Below, piece after piece: positions 16,933 through 25,068 of a stretch of 64,000 nucleotides of DNA. Origin of the DNA: Acinetobacter sp. Ver3 (GTDB lineage: Bacteria; Pseudomonadota; Gammaproteobacteria; Pseudomonadales; Moraxellaceae); contig NZ_JFYL01000003.1 of the NCBI RefSeq assembly GCF_000632455.1, positions 1 through 64,000 on the forward strand. The letters are read 5' to 3'. The notes beneath the pieces were generated by a model. That model saw only the letters and a list, made by a program, of their open reading frames with translations. It was not told the DNA's origin and did no database searches. Position 1 is the first letter of the stretch. The number at the start of each line of letters is the position of its first letter. Position numbers and translations under genes: made by a program.

Positions 16933-19227
16933 ATGTCGAACATGCAATTAGACTCTTTACGGCGCATTGTCCAAGAAATCAATGCGTCTGTCAGTTTGCA
17001 TGATTCGTTAGAAATTATGGTCAACCAAATTTCTGAAGCAATGCATGTAGATGTGTGCTCTATTTATTTACTTGATGAACGTAACCAACGTTACGTTCTG
17101 ATGGCTTCCAAAGGCTTAAATGCTGAATCTATTGGCAATGTCTCACTGCAGCTGGGTGAGGGTTTGGTCGGACTCGTTGGGCAACGCGAGGAAATCGTCA
17201 ATATCGAGAATGCGTTTAAGCATGAGCGTTTCGCATATTTCCCAGAAACGGGTGAAGAGATTTATAACTCTTTCCTTGGCGTTCCTGTTATGTATCGTCG
17301 AAAAGTCATGGGTGTTCTCGTGGTTCAAAATACTGAACCACAAGACTTTAGCGAAGCTGCTGAATCGTTTTTAGTCACACTTTGTGCGCAACTTTCTGGC
17401 GTTATCGCCCATGCGCATGCAGTTGGAAATATTGATGTTTTCCGTAAGCCAAATAATTCTCCAACCTATAAAACATTTCAAGGATCATCAGGTGCAGGTG
17501 GTATTGCATTAGGTCGTGCACTTATTCTTTATCCACCCGCAGATTTAGGTTCAGTACCTGACCGCGAAGCTGAAGATATCAGTGAAGAGCTTGAATTACT
17601 TGATCATGCAGTTGATTCAGTTCGCCAAGAAATTCAATCACTTGATGATAAAATGCAAGATTCTTTGATGTCTGAGGAACGTGCATTATTTAGCGTATTC
17701 TTGAGAATGTTGGATGAGAATGCCCTGCCTGCTGAAATCAAAGAGTTAATCCGTGATGGTCACTGGGCTCAAGGTGCAGTTAAACACGTTATTGATCGTC
17801 ATGTGGCAATCTTTGCACAAATGGAAGACGATTATTTACGAGAACGTGTTGCAGACCTAAAAGACCTTGGGCGACGTATTTTAGCAGCACTTCAAGAAGA
17901 TGATCTGAGTCATCGTGAACTGAGCAATGACAGTATCATCGTGGGTGAAGAAATCAGTACGGCAGCATTGGTTGAACTTCCTGTAGATAAGATTGCAGCG
18001 ATTGTGACGTCTGAAGGGGCTGCCAATTCACATATGGTGATTGTGGCACGTGCTTTGGGTATCCCCACAGTTGTTGGTGTCACCGAACTTCCGGTGACTA
18101 CCCTTGATGATGTGGAAATGATTGTTGATGCCTATCAAGGACGTGTATTTATCAATCCACCACGTCGTTTACGTCAACGTTACCGTGACATCCAAAAAGA
18201 AGAAGAACAAATCGCCAAAGATCTTAAACAGTATGAAACCAAAGATGCCATCACTCCTGATGGTGTTGCAGTACGCTTATTTGTGAATACAGGTTTAATG
18301 ATTGATGTCGTGCGTGGTGTACAACGCGGTGCCAAAGGTGTCGGACTCTATCGTTCAGAAATTCCATTTATGTTGCGTGATCGTTTCCCGGGTGAAGAAG
18401 AGCAACGGGCGATTTACCGTCAACAACTTAGTCACTTTGCCAATAAACCAGTCGTGATGCGTACTTTGGATATTGGTGCAGATAAAGATTTACCTTATTT
18501 CGAAATAGAAGAAGAAAACTCAGCATTAGGATGGAGAGGGATTCGTTTTACCTTGGATCATCCTGAGATTTTCTCTTCACAAATTCGTGCGATGTTAAAA
18601 GCCAGTGTCGGCTTGAATAATTTGCATATTTTGCTGCCAATGATCACCAGCGTCAGTGAAGTAGAAGAAGCGCTTTATATTATTGAGCGTGACTTAGCTG
18701 CGGTTCAGGAAGAAGAACAAGTTAAAATTAATCGTCCTAAGATTGGCATCATGGTGGAAGTACCTAGTGTTTTACTCCAAATTGGTGAGTTTGCAGAATT
18801 AGTTGATTTCTTCTCTGTGGGTTCGAATGATTTAATCCAATATTTGTTGGCAGTCGACCGTAATAACCCACGTGTATCGAGTGTTTATTCTCACTTCCAT
18901 CCCTCAGTGCTTCGAGCATTGCAACGCTTAGTTCAAGAGTGTCATAAATATGACAAACCTGTCAGTATTTGTGGTGAAATGGCTGGCGATCCACTCTCAG
19001 CAATTTTACTGATGGCAATGGGCTTTAATACGCTTTCAATGAGTTCGAGCAATATTCTCAGAGTCCGTAAAGCAATTTGTCATGTTCCAATGGTCGATGC
19101 GCAAACACTTTTGGATGAAGTGGTGAAAATGAGTAATCCACTCATTGTGAAAAGTTGGATGGAGTATTATTTCCGTCATCATGGTTTAGCGGATATGGTG
19201 AAATCGAATCGTATTGTAAATGCCTAA
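16933..19227 (+). CDS. ptsP: phosphoenolpyruvate-protein phosphotransferase PtsP (enzyme I-Ntr)
   Basis: PtsP takes phosphate from PEP and passes it to the NPr/EIIA-Ntr regulatory chain. The 764-residue protein has an N-terminal GAF domain (about 15-150), the enzyme I N-terminal helical domain (about 175-295), the mobile phosphohistidine domain (SEGAANSHMVIVARALGIP, H367), and the PEP-binding barrel (about 425-705) ending in ICGEMAGDP with C680. The GAF domain and absence of HPr separate it from sugar PTS enzyme I. An AGAGGAG ribosome site precedes the ATG. No clear terminator follows until the hairpin at 19512. Confidence 0.95.
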   Translation: MSNMQLDSLRRIVQEINASVSLHDSLEIMVNQISEAMHVDVCSIYLLDERNQRYVLMASKGLNAESIGNVSLQLGEGLVGLVGQREEIVNIENAFKHERFAYFPETGEEIYNSFLGVPVMYRRKVMGVLVVQNTEPQDFSEAAESFLVTLCAQLSGVIAHAHAVGNIDVFRKPNNSPTYKTFQGSSGAGGIALGRALILYPPADLGSVPDREAEDISEELELLDHAVDSVRQEIQSLDDKMQDSLMSEERALFSVFLRMLDENALPAEIKELIRDGHWAQGAVKHVIDRHVAIFAQMEDDYLRERVADLKDLGRRILAALQEDDLSHRELSNDSIIVGEEISTAALVELPVDKIAAIVTSEGAANSHMVIVARALGIPTVVGVTELPVTTLDDVEMIVDAYQGRVFINPPRRLRQRYRDIQKEEEQIAKDLKQYETKDAITPDGVAVRLFVNTGLMIDVVRGVQRGAKGVGLYRSEIPFMLRDRFPGEEEQRAIYRQQLSHFANKPVVMRTLDIGADKDLPYFEIEEENSALGWRGIRFTLDHPEIFSSQIRAMLKASVGLNNLHILLPMITSVSEVEEALYIIERDLAAVQEEEQVKINRPKIGIMVEVPSVLLQIGEFAELVDFFSVGSNDLIQYLLAVDRNNPRVSSVYSHFHPSVLRALQRLVQECHKYDKPVSICGEMAGDPLSAILLMAMGFNTLSMSSSNILRVRKAICHVPMVDAQTLLDEVVKMSNPLIVKSWMEYYFRHHGLADMVKSNRIVNA

Positions 19228-19276
19228 TATGAATCTCGGTTTAAGCAGAGAAAGAGCTGAGTAACAACATAATCAA

Positions 19277-19489
19277 TTGGCTTTTTTTTTAATCTTCATG
19301 TTGATCGTAGCGATCTCGGTAATTCTATTTCATTTATATGTTAGTAAATTAAAAAGTAGTTCAAGACCCAATAAACCTATTTCAAATTATACGCTAGATC
19401 ATGGTTGAACGATGAATTCTGAACACCAAATGAGCGAATCATCATATGTAGATATAGATTATGGTGGAAGTAGTGGTGGAGCAGACTAA
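19277..19489 (+). pseudogene. small membrane protein gene interrupted by an in-frame TGA
   Basis: One frame from TTG 19277 (or ATG 19298) encodes a hydrophobic segment (MLIVAISVILFHLYV), a basic part (KLKSSSRPNKPISNY) and then TGA at 19406-19408. The same frame resumes as ATG 19412 and gives an acidic, Gly-rich tail (YVDIDYGGSSGGAD) to TAA at 19487. Membrane segment, basic linker and Gly/Asp tail together look like a single small protein of about 65-70 residues. The simplest reading is a nonsense mutation; neither start has a good ribosome site, which also fits decay. Confidence 0.4.
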
Positions 19490-19492
19490 CCT

Positions 19493-19678
19493 TCACGTGT
19501 TTAGGCATATAAAAAAAGGGAGATAATCATTCGAATATCTCCCTTTTTTGTGCTTGCTATAGCCACGTTTTGCATTTTTCTTACGATCTACAAAAACTTG
19601 GCTTTTGTTGACTTCATGCATATGTTTTGCCACAAAGTTGTGAATCACAACTTCTGGCAACGCTTTTTTCTTTGCCAT
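19493..19678 (-). CDS. arfA: ArfA-like ribosome-rescue factor with internal terminator
   Basis: This small, very basic protein has, after an N-terminal helix-like part, SQVFVDRKKNAKRGYSKHKK, which resembles the ArfA core LFRQRVEKNKKGKGSY in E. coli; that similarity is by eye and partial. ArfA recruits RF2 to ribosomes stalled on mRNA without a stop codon. The telling feature is position: codons from Lys44 on lie in a 14-base-pair hairpin with a T-run (19549 to 19512), so transcripts should end before the TGA at 19493-19495. Known arfA genes work this way: the truncated, stop-less mRNA product is tagged by tmRNA unless tmRNA fails. An AAGGTG ribosome site precedes the ATG. If not ArfA, it is an unknown basic protein whose stop codon lies past its terminator. 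Confidence 0.65.
   Translation of the reverse strand: MAKKKALPEVVIHNFVAKHMHEVNKSQVFVDRKKNAKRGYSKHKKGRYSNDYLPFFICLNT
19512..19549. terminator. bidirectional hairpin inside the ArfA-like gene
   Basis: A 14-base-pair perfect stem (AAAAAAGGGAGATA with TATCTCCCTTTTTT) with a ten-base loop has T-runs on both strands. On the plus strand it ends transcripts from ptsP; on the minus strand it lies inside the ArfA-like reading frame. Confidence 0.93.
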
Positions 19679-19840
19679 TTTTTAATCACCTTCAGTTTAT
19701 CCATCCTTCATGATGGGAAAGCGATATTACGCTTTTTTGTACATTATACAAGCAAATTCATAATGGTTTTTTCAATGACATTCATCGAATGCATACAATG
19801 TTTAAGATTAGCTCTGCCATTTTTCTATGTTAAATTGATC

Positions 19841-19866
19841 AAAAACTCGAGCACCCGAAGGTACTC
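19841..19866 (-). terminator. terminator after the MBL lipoprotein gene
   Basis: On the minus strand GAGTACC and GGTGCTC pair (one G-T) around a TTCG tetraloop, followed shortly by TTTTT. Confidence 0.6.
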
Positions 19867-19893
19867 TTACTCAGCATAGAAAGGACTAAATCT

Positions 19894-21456
19894 TCATTCT
19901 TTCGGTAGAAGACTAAATGTACCTCGATGATGATTAAATTTTCCATCTGGCATTGCGATATTTTGGTAAATGATCTTTTGCTTTTGATCGATGATCAGTA
20001 CAACATTTTCTTTAGTCGCATCATCTGTCCAATACACCATAAACTGCTCAGGTCCAACCTGTGTGGCTAAATATTCAATATTGGCAGATGTATTTTGTCC
20101 TGATGTGATATTTAAAAGACTTTGGTCTTTGAATTCAAGACGCCGCGTTTGACCATTGATGTTTAACGCCAAAGTCTGTCCAATAGCGAAGAATGGTTTG
20201 TTCAATACTTGTTGTAAACCGATGTCCTTGATTACACCTTTGACGCCTAGTATTTTGCCTTTAAGATGAATTGTTCCATCATTCCCAGCAATGTTGGTGT
20301 AAACGATATCTCGATTATAATCTTGAATATGAACGACATTATCTCCTGATTTATCCTCATGCCAATAAACCATAAAAATATTTTTAGCAATCTCAACAGG
20401 TGTGTATTTTACCGCTTCAGAAAGATCTGGCCCATCTGCGCCACCGGCACCTGTAAAAGTTAGGTTTTGATGGTCTTTGACATCAAGATCAAATTCCAAA
20501 CTCGTAAAATCGACTTGAATTTTTTGCCCTATTGGCGGATAAGGAGATGCAACTTTCCAATCGGTTTCTTTGGCAAATACTTGTGCAGACATTTTTAGCA
20601 CTTCTTCACTCGACTCAAGATCTGGATACTTTGCTTTCATATATCCAAAAATCCCTTCCGAGCTTTGATTTTCAGTAACTGCTGTTTTAAAGTTCGTTAA
20701 ATACCCTTTAATCCAATCCAATGGCTTAGGTGAAAAGTCACTTTTTAAATAATGACCTGGGATCACTTTTTCAGGATTTAAACTCAGTATTTTATCAATT
20801 TGCTTCTTCCAAAGATCGATCCCTTGCACACCATTGGTATCGGCCATCCACAAATGCTCACCATAAGCGACCGAAATACCACCCAATGCCGTTTTTAAAC
20901 TTGGAATCCATAAGAAACTATGTGTGGAATCTTCTGGATCAAGTTGGACTTGAATCTTTTGCCCATCTAATTCCATATATCCTGAATTTAAGGCTTCAGG
21001 AATAATAATCTTTTCAGGGGCATCGCCTTTTGCTAATTGTGGCTGCCAAATTGATAACTTATCTTCTTTAGAGGCTTGTATCAAATAAGCTGTCTGCGCG
21101 GTTGAAACAACCTTAGCATTTGGAAATGCTTTTAAAATTTCATTGGTTCCAAAATAATAGTCAGGGTCACTATGGGAAATATAAATATATTTTAAATTTT
21201 TACCTGATTTCTTAATCAGATTGACTACGTCTTTAGCGTATTGATTCTGAAATTGAGCATCGACCAAAATAGCATCTTTTTTTCCTGAAATTAAAGTTGA
21301 TGCAACGGCAAAAACAGCATCCTCGCCAGGAGTATAAGTCTGCAAAGTGAGTGGAGATGGATTTGATGAATCTTTTGGACTTTTATCATCAGAATCATTA
21401 CAGCCACTTAAAGCAATGGTGGTCACAAATAAACTAGTGGTTAGGAGATTTTTCAT
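19894..21456 (-). CDS. metallo-beta-lactamase-fold lipoprotein with MoaF-like repeats
   Basis: The 520-residue protein has a lipoprotein signal with lipobox L-S-G-C (C19), an MBL-fold domain (about 40-250), and a C-terminal part with two similar units (about 355-400 and 465-510), each with FMVYW, D, NVV, I-Y-x-N-I-A and DG in the same order. That pattern resembles the MoaF-type beta-barrel. The MBL metal motif, usually HxHxDH, is here H95-S-D97-P-D99-Y100, so half the first-site ligands are changed; VIPGH later keeps a His. It is probably an enzyme anchored in the outer membrane or periplasm, but whether it binds zinc and hydrolyses anything is open. A GAGG ribosome site precedes the ATG. Confidence 0.75.
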   Translation of the reverse strand: MKNLLTTSLFVTTIALSGCNDSDDKSPKDSSNPSPLTLQTYTPGEDAVFAVASTLISGKKDAILVDAQFQNQYAKDVVNLIKKSGKNLKYIYISHSDPDYYFGTNEILKAFPNAKVVSTAQTAYLIQASKEDKLSIWQPQLAKGDAPEKIIIPEALNSGYMELDGQKIQVQLDPEDSTHSFLWIPSLKTALGGISVAYGEHLWMADTNGVQGIDLWKKQIDKILSLNPEKVIPGHYLKSDFSPKPLDWIKGYLTNFKTAVTENQSSEGIFGYMKAKYPDLESSEEVLKMSAQVFAKETDWKVASPYPPIGQKIQVDFTSLEFDLDVKDHQNLTFTGAGGADGPDLSEAVKYTPVEIAKNIFMVYWHEDKSGDNVVHIQDYNRDIVYTNIAGNDGTIHLKGKILGVKGVIKDIGLQQVLNKPFFAIGQTLALNINGQTRRLEFKDQSLLNITSGQNTSANIEYLATQVGPEQFMVYWTDDATKENVVLIIDQKQKIIYQNIAMPDGKFNHHRGTFSLLPKE

Positions 21457-21778
21457 ATCAGCCTCATGAGATAAATTTATCTATGGTTCTTATTGATCTT
21501 TATTTTTTAAATAAGCTTTAAAGCAAAAGTGCCATATTTCCCCCTCGTCATACTGCGGATGTGGCAGTGCAACAAGACGAATTAAAAGCTTATTGAGGTA
21601 GAAGAAGGATGAGAAGTACTTACGGTTTAGTAAGTAAAAAAATCGAATTTACAGTTAAAATATTAGACTGATTTGCAACAATAAATTCCACGATAAAAAA
21701 TGTTAACTTTAGTATCTTGAACTTTGAATACCTGTTAATACAGACAATACTCACTGAACAGCCATCTCTAATTTTTTC
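21457..21778. other. intergenic region before the MBL lipoprotein gene
   Basis: No gene is visible. A 7-bp inverted repeat TACTTAC/GTAAGTA with a six-base loop (about 21617-21639) lies in the upstream region of the lipoprotein gene and downstream of macB; it has no T-run on the useful side, so I see it as a possible protein site only. Confidence 0.4.
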
Positions 21779-23692
21779 TTATTCATGGGCTAAAGCTTCA
21801 ATTGGTTTTAAGTTTGCAGCACGTTTAGCGGGCATATAACCAAAGATCAAACCAACCAGCGTTGAAAATAGCAGTGCGATAATAGCAACTGACCATGAAA
21901 ATACCATCTTATAATCTGAGCTAATCGCATTAAAAATAAAACTGGCGATCAAGGCGATCGCAACACCAATTACGCCACCAATTAAACATAAAACTGCAGA
22001 TTCAATCAAAAACTGAGCCTGCACATCACTTTGGCGAGCACCAACTGCTATTCGTAAGCCAATTTCCTTAATTCGCTCGGTCACAGAAACGAGCATGATA
22101 TTCATCACACCAACGCCACCTACGACCAATGAAATAAAGGCTACTGCAGAAATAAAGAAAGTCATCGTTCCTAAATATTTTTCAAAGGACTTCATAGACT
22201 CATCACTGTTATATATATCAAAATCCTCCACACCATGACGAGCAATCAATAGTTGCCTCACTTTCTTTTCGGCTTTCACTGAGTCAGTATTTTGATGTAG
22301 TACCGCAGTCAGCAGATTGACATTATCACTACTTGAAATTTGTGACATCAATACATTATAAGGCATCCAAATTTGTGAAGAACCTGAGCTATATTGAGGT
22401 TCAGCGATTCCAACAACTTCATAAGAACGCTTATTAAATAACACTGTTTTACCTAAAGCTAATTTTTGCTGTCCAAATAACTTTTCAGCAGCTTGCTTAT
22501 CAATCACTACGATTTGGGAACGCTGTTCAACATCGCTCTGTGTAAAAAAGCGACCATATTGAACTTTCATGTTTCTAATTTTTAAATAAAAACCATCTGC
22601 ACCTGTTGCACTCACATCAATATTACGATTTTGATAAATCATGTTCCCGCTTAAACTGACATGTGGAGAAACATGGGTAATTTCTTTCATCTCATTGAGA
22701 GCATTTAAATCATCCATATTTAAACGGCTGGCAGATGCAGCTAAAGCTGTTCCCCCCGGATAAATCTCAAGTGTTGCTGTTTTCAATCCTCCCCAATCAT
22801 TCAAAAACTTTTCTTTTGCGCCATTACCAATCGCAATGACAATGGTGACTGAGCAAATGCCAATAATAATCCCTAGCATGGTCAAAAATGACCTTAAACG
22901 ATTGGCGAAAATTGAGTGCAAAGACATTTTCATCGCTTCATACACTTGGGAAACAAAGCTGAATTTCATGTCCGCATGAAAAACTTTTGATGGAGAAACT
23001 TGCCCTAAAGATTTACGCTGCGTATCCGAAAGAATGCGTCCATCTTTAATTTCAATGACACGATCTGCACGTTCTGCAATACTTTTATCATGAGTAACTA
23101 AAATAATCGTATGCCCTTGACGGTGTAGATCTTCCAAAATTTGCAAGACCATTTCACCACTTTCAGAATCCAAAGCGCCTGTGGGTTCATCGGCTAAAAT
23201 AACCTCACCACCATTCATAAGCGCGCGGGCAATACTGACTCGTTGCTGCTGTCCACCCGACATTTCATTGGGTTTATTGTCACTCTTATCAGCTAAACCG
23301 AGCTGAGCTAAAAGTTGCAGTGCTCGATCTGCACGGTTTTCTGCATTCAAATTTGAATAAATCGCGGGCAAGGCGACATTCTCTAACGCAGATAAAGCAT
23401 TCAATAAATTATAGCGTTGGAACACAAACCCAAAACTTTTTAAACGTAACGATGAAAGCTCATCATTACTCAATAAGGAAATATCTTGTCCACGAAACAG
23501 AAACTGTCCTGAAGAGGCTTGATCCAAACATCCAAGTAAATTCATTAAAGTAGACTTACCTGAACCTGATTGCCCAATAATCGAAATAAACTCACCCTGT
23601 TCAATACTTAGACTGACATCTTTTAGGATGTGTTGCTGATTATTATCTGGACCTACAAATTTATTTATTTTTTTTAATTCAATCAAACTCAT
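21779..23692 (-). CDS. macB: MacB-type ABC transporter, ATPase and permease
   Basis: MacB works with MacA and an outer-membrane TolC channel to export macrolides, peptides or heme-related compounds. The 637-residue protein has the ATPase first (Walker A GQSGSGKST at 40-48, signature MSGGQQQRVSIARA, Walker B VILADEPTGAL), then a membrane helix near 270, a large periplasmic domain (about 295-515) and three C-terminal helices. This is the standard MacB build. Its start overlaps macA by four bases (ATGA), so the two are translationally coupled. No TolC gene is near. Confidence 0.9.
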   Translation of the reverse strand: MSLIELKKINKFVGPDNNQQHILKDVSLSIEQGEFISIIGQSGSGKSTLMNLLGCLDQASSGQFLFRGQDISLLSNDELSSLRLKSFGFVFQRYNLLNALSALENVALPAIYSNLNAENRADRALQLLAQLGLADKSDNKPNEMSGGQQQRVSIARALMNGGEVILADEPTGALDSESGEMVLQILEDLHRQGHTIILVTHDKSIAERADRVIEIKDGRILSDTQRKSLGQVSPSKVFHADMKFSFVSQVYEAMKMSLHSIFANRLRSFLTMLGIIIGICSVTIVIAIGNGAKEKFLNDWGGLKTATLEIYPGGTALAASASRLNMDDLNALNEMKEITHVSPHVSLSGNMIYQNRNIDVSATGADGFYLKIRNMKVQYGRFFTQSDVEQRSQIVVIDKQAAEKLFGQQKLALGKTVLFNKRSYEVVGIAEPQYSSGSSQIWMPYNVLMSQISSSDNVNLLTAVLHQNTDSVKAEKKVRQLLIARHGVEDFDIYNSDESMKSFEKYLGTMTFFISAVAFISLVVGGVGVMNIMLVSVTERIKEIGLRIAVGARQSDVQAQFLIESAVLCLIGGVIGVAIALIASFIFNAISSDYKMVFSWSVAIIALLFSTLVGLIFGYMPAKRAANLKPIEALAHE

Positions 23693-24861
23693 TGAGTATC
23701 GCCTGATGTATTCGCACTATCGTCAGGTGCCTCTGCCAAAATTTTTTCACCCAACTTTAAACCAGACTTGATTTCAATATCATTTGAGTCAGAAATTCCA
23801 GTCACAACTTTTCTTGGTTGAGGTTTCGCATCAGGTTGATAGAGGTAAACCATGGCATCTGATCCATATCCAATCACCGTTGTTTTCGGAATTTTTAGCA
23901 CATTCTTTTTTTGATTTACAATAATGTCATTTTGAGTTGTCATACCGATACTGAGTTTACGCTCAGGGTTGTCCACCAACATTCTTGCATAGTAGAACAC
24001 TGCTGCATTCGCATTTTCATTTTTGTCGTCGTAAGTTCCTTTGGTCAGGGTCGTTAAAGCAGGATCAATACTTTGAAGCACACCATCTAATTTCACATTG
24101 GGGTCTGCCAAAGTGCTAAATTTAACTGGCATGTTTTCTTTTAATTTAGTGTAGTCACCTTCTGCGACCTGCATTCGAATTTCCATCTTATTCAAGTTGG
24201 CAATCGTCGCGATCAAAGGTGTCGTTTGTGCAAAGTTAATGGTTTGACCAGCTTCAACAGGCATGGAAACCACGGTACCCGTCAGTGGGGAGCGAATCTG
24301 AGTGTAGCCCAATTCAGTTTGTGCTGTATTCACATTAATCTGTAATTGTTTCAACCGATATTCATTTGACTCAACATCTGCAATCGCTTGTTTAAGCTGA
24401 TTATTCGCCTGTTCGAGCTCTTCACGAGAGCCTGCTTCAGCTTTGTATAAAGTTAATTTACGCTGATAGTTTTGTTTTAAAGTTTGTAAAGCGACACGTT
24501 TCGCTGCCAAGTCTGCCTTCGCAGCTTCAAGTTCGGCTTTACTGGTATTGAGCTTGTCCAACTGTGTTGTCGAGTCAATTTCAGCGATTAATTCGCCTTT
24601 TTTTACATCCTGTCCTAACTTGATATACAGCTTTTGAATTTGACCTGAGACTTGCGCACCCACGGAGACAATATCGGATGCATAAATTTCACCTGTGGCT
24701 TTAACAATCTGCGTTAGATCACCTTGAGTGACTTGAACGGTCTGCGGTTCTGGCTGTTTTTTTTGTGCCTGAATATAGAAATAAACAGAAAGTGCTAAAA
24801 CAACCAATACCACTAAGACCAAAAAATACTTTAATTTTTTTGATTTTTTTTGCATGTGCAT
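23689..24861 (-). CDS. macA: MacA-type periplasmic adaptor
   Basis: The 390-residue protein has a short cytoplasmic basic end, one membrane anchor (about 12-28), a biotinyl-lipoyl-like hairpin (SVGAQVSGQIQKLYIKLGQDV), a long coiled-coil hairpin (about 100-185), a second lipoyl half (YTQIRSPLTGTVVSMPVEAGQ is split by the coil), and beta-barrel and membrane-proximal domains. It links MacB to an outer-membrane channel. The start may be the ATG at 24861 or the one two codons later; neither has a clear ribosome site. Confidence 0.9.
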   Translation of the reverse strand: MHMQKKSKKLKYFLVLVVLVVLALSVYFYIQAQKKQPEPQTVQVTQGDLTQIVKATGEIYASDIVSVGAQVSGQIQKLYIKLGQDVKKGELIAEIDSTTQLDKLNTSKAELEAAKADLAAKRVALQTLKQNYQRKLTLYKAEAGSREELEQANNQLKQAIADVESNEYRLKQLQINVNTAQTELGYTQIRSPLTGTVVSMPVEAGQTINFAQTTPLIATIANLNKMEIRMQVAEGDYTKLKENMPVKFSTLADPNVKLDGVLQSIDPALTTLTKGTYDDKNENANAAVFYYARMLVDNPERKLSIGMTTQNDIIVNQKKNVLKIPKTTVIGYGSDAMVYLYQPDAKPQPRKVVTGISDSNDIEIKSGLKLGEKILAEAPDDSANTSGDTQ

Positions 24862-25012
24862 AATGACGAATAATCTTTATTGAGGAGATAACTTTTGATC
24901 AACATGTTTTATTCACTTTAATATGATCAAAATTTAAAAATTTTTAATGACACGATTCTAGTGAATTCTATTTTTTCACACTGTCGTACTTATTTATTTT
25001 TATGTATCGATA

Positions 25013-25041
25013 ACAGCCAACCGCATCTATGTGTTGGCTGT
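25013..25041. terminator. inverted repeat downstream of the acyl-CoA dehydrogenase gene
   Basis: A nine-base-pair perfect stem ACAGCCAAC/GTTGGCTGT with an 11-base loop lies 28 bases past the gene's end. The minus-strand tail has only a few T residues, so termination would be weak. Confidence 0.4.
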
Positions 25042-25068
25042 CTATCAGAAAAGGGTTTTGGAAAATAA

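Noticed and set aside
19406..19408. Selenocysteine codon in the small membrane protein gene
   Set aside because: No convincing selenocysteine hairpin follows the TGA and no selenoprotein family is recognised; a nonsense mutation is simpler.
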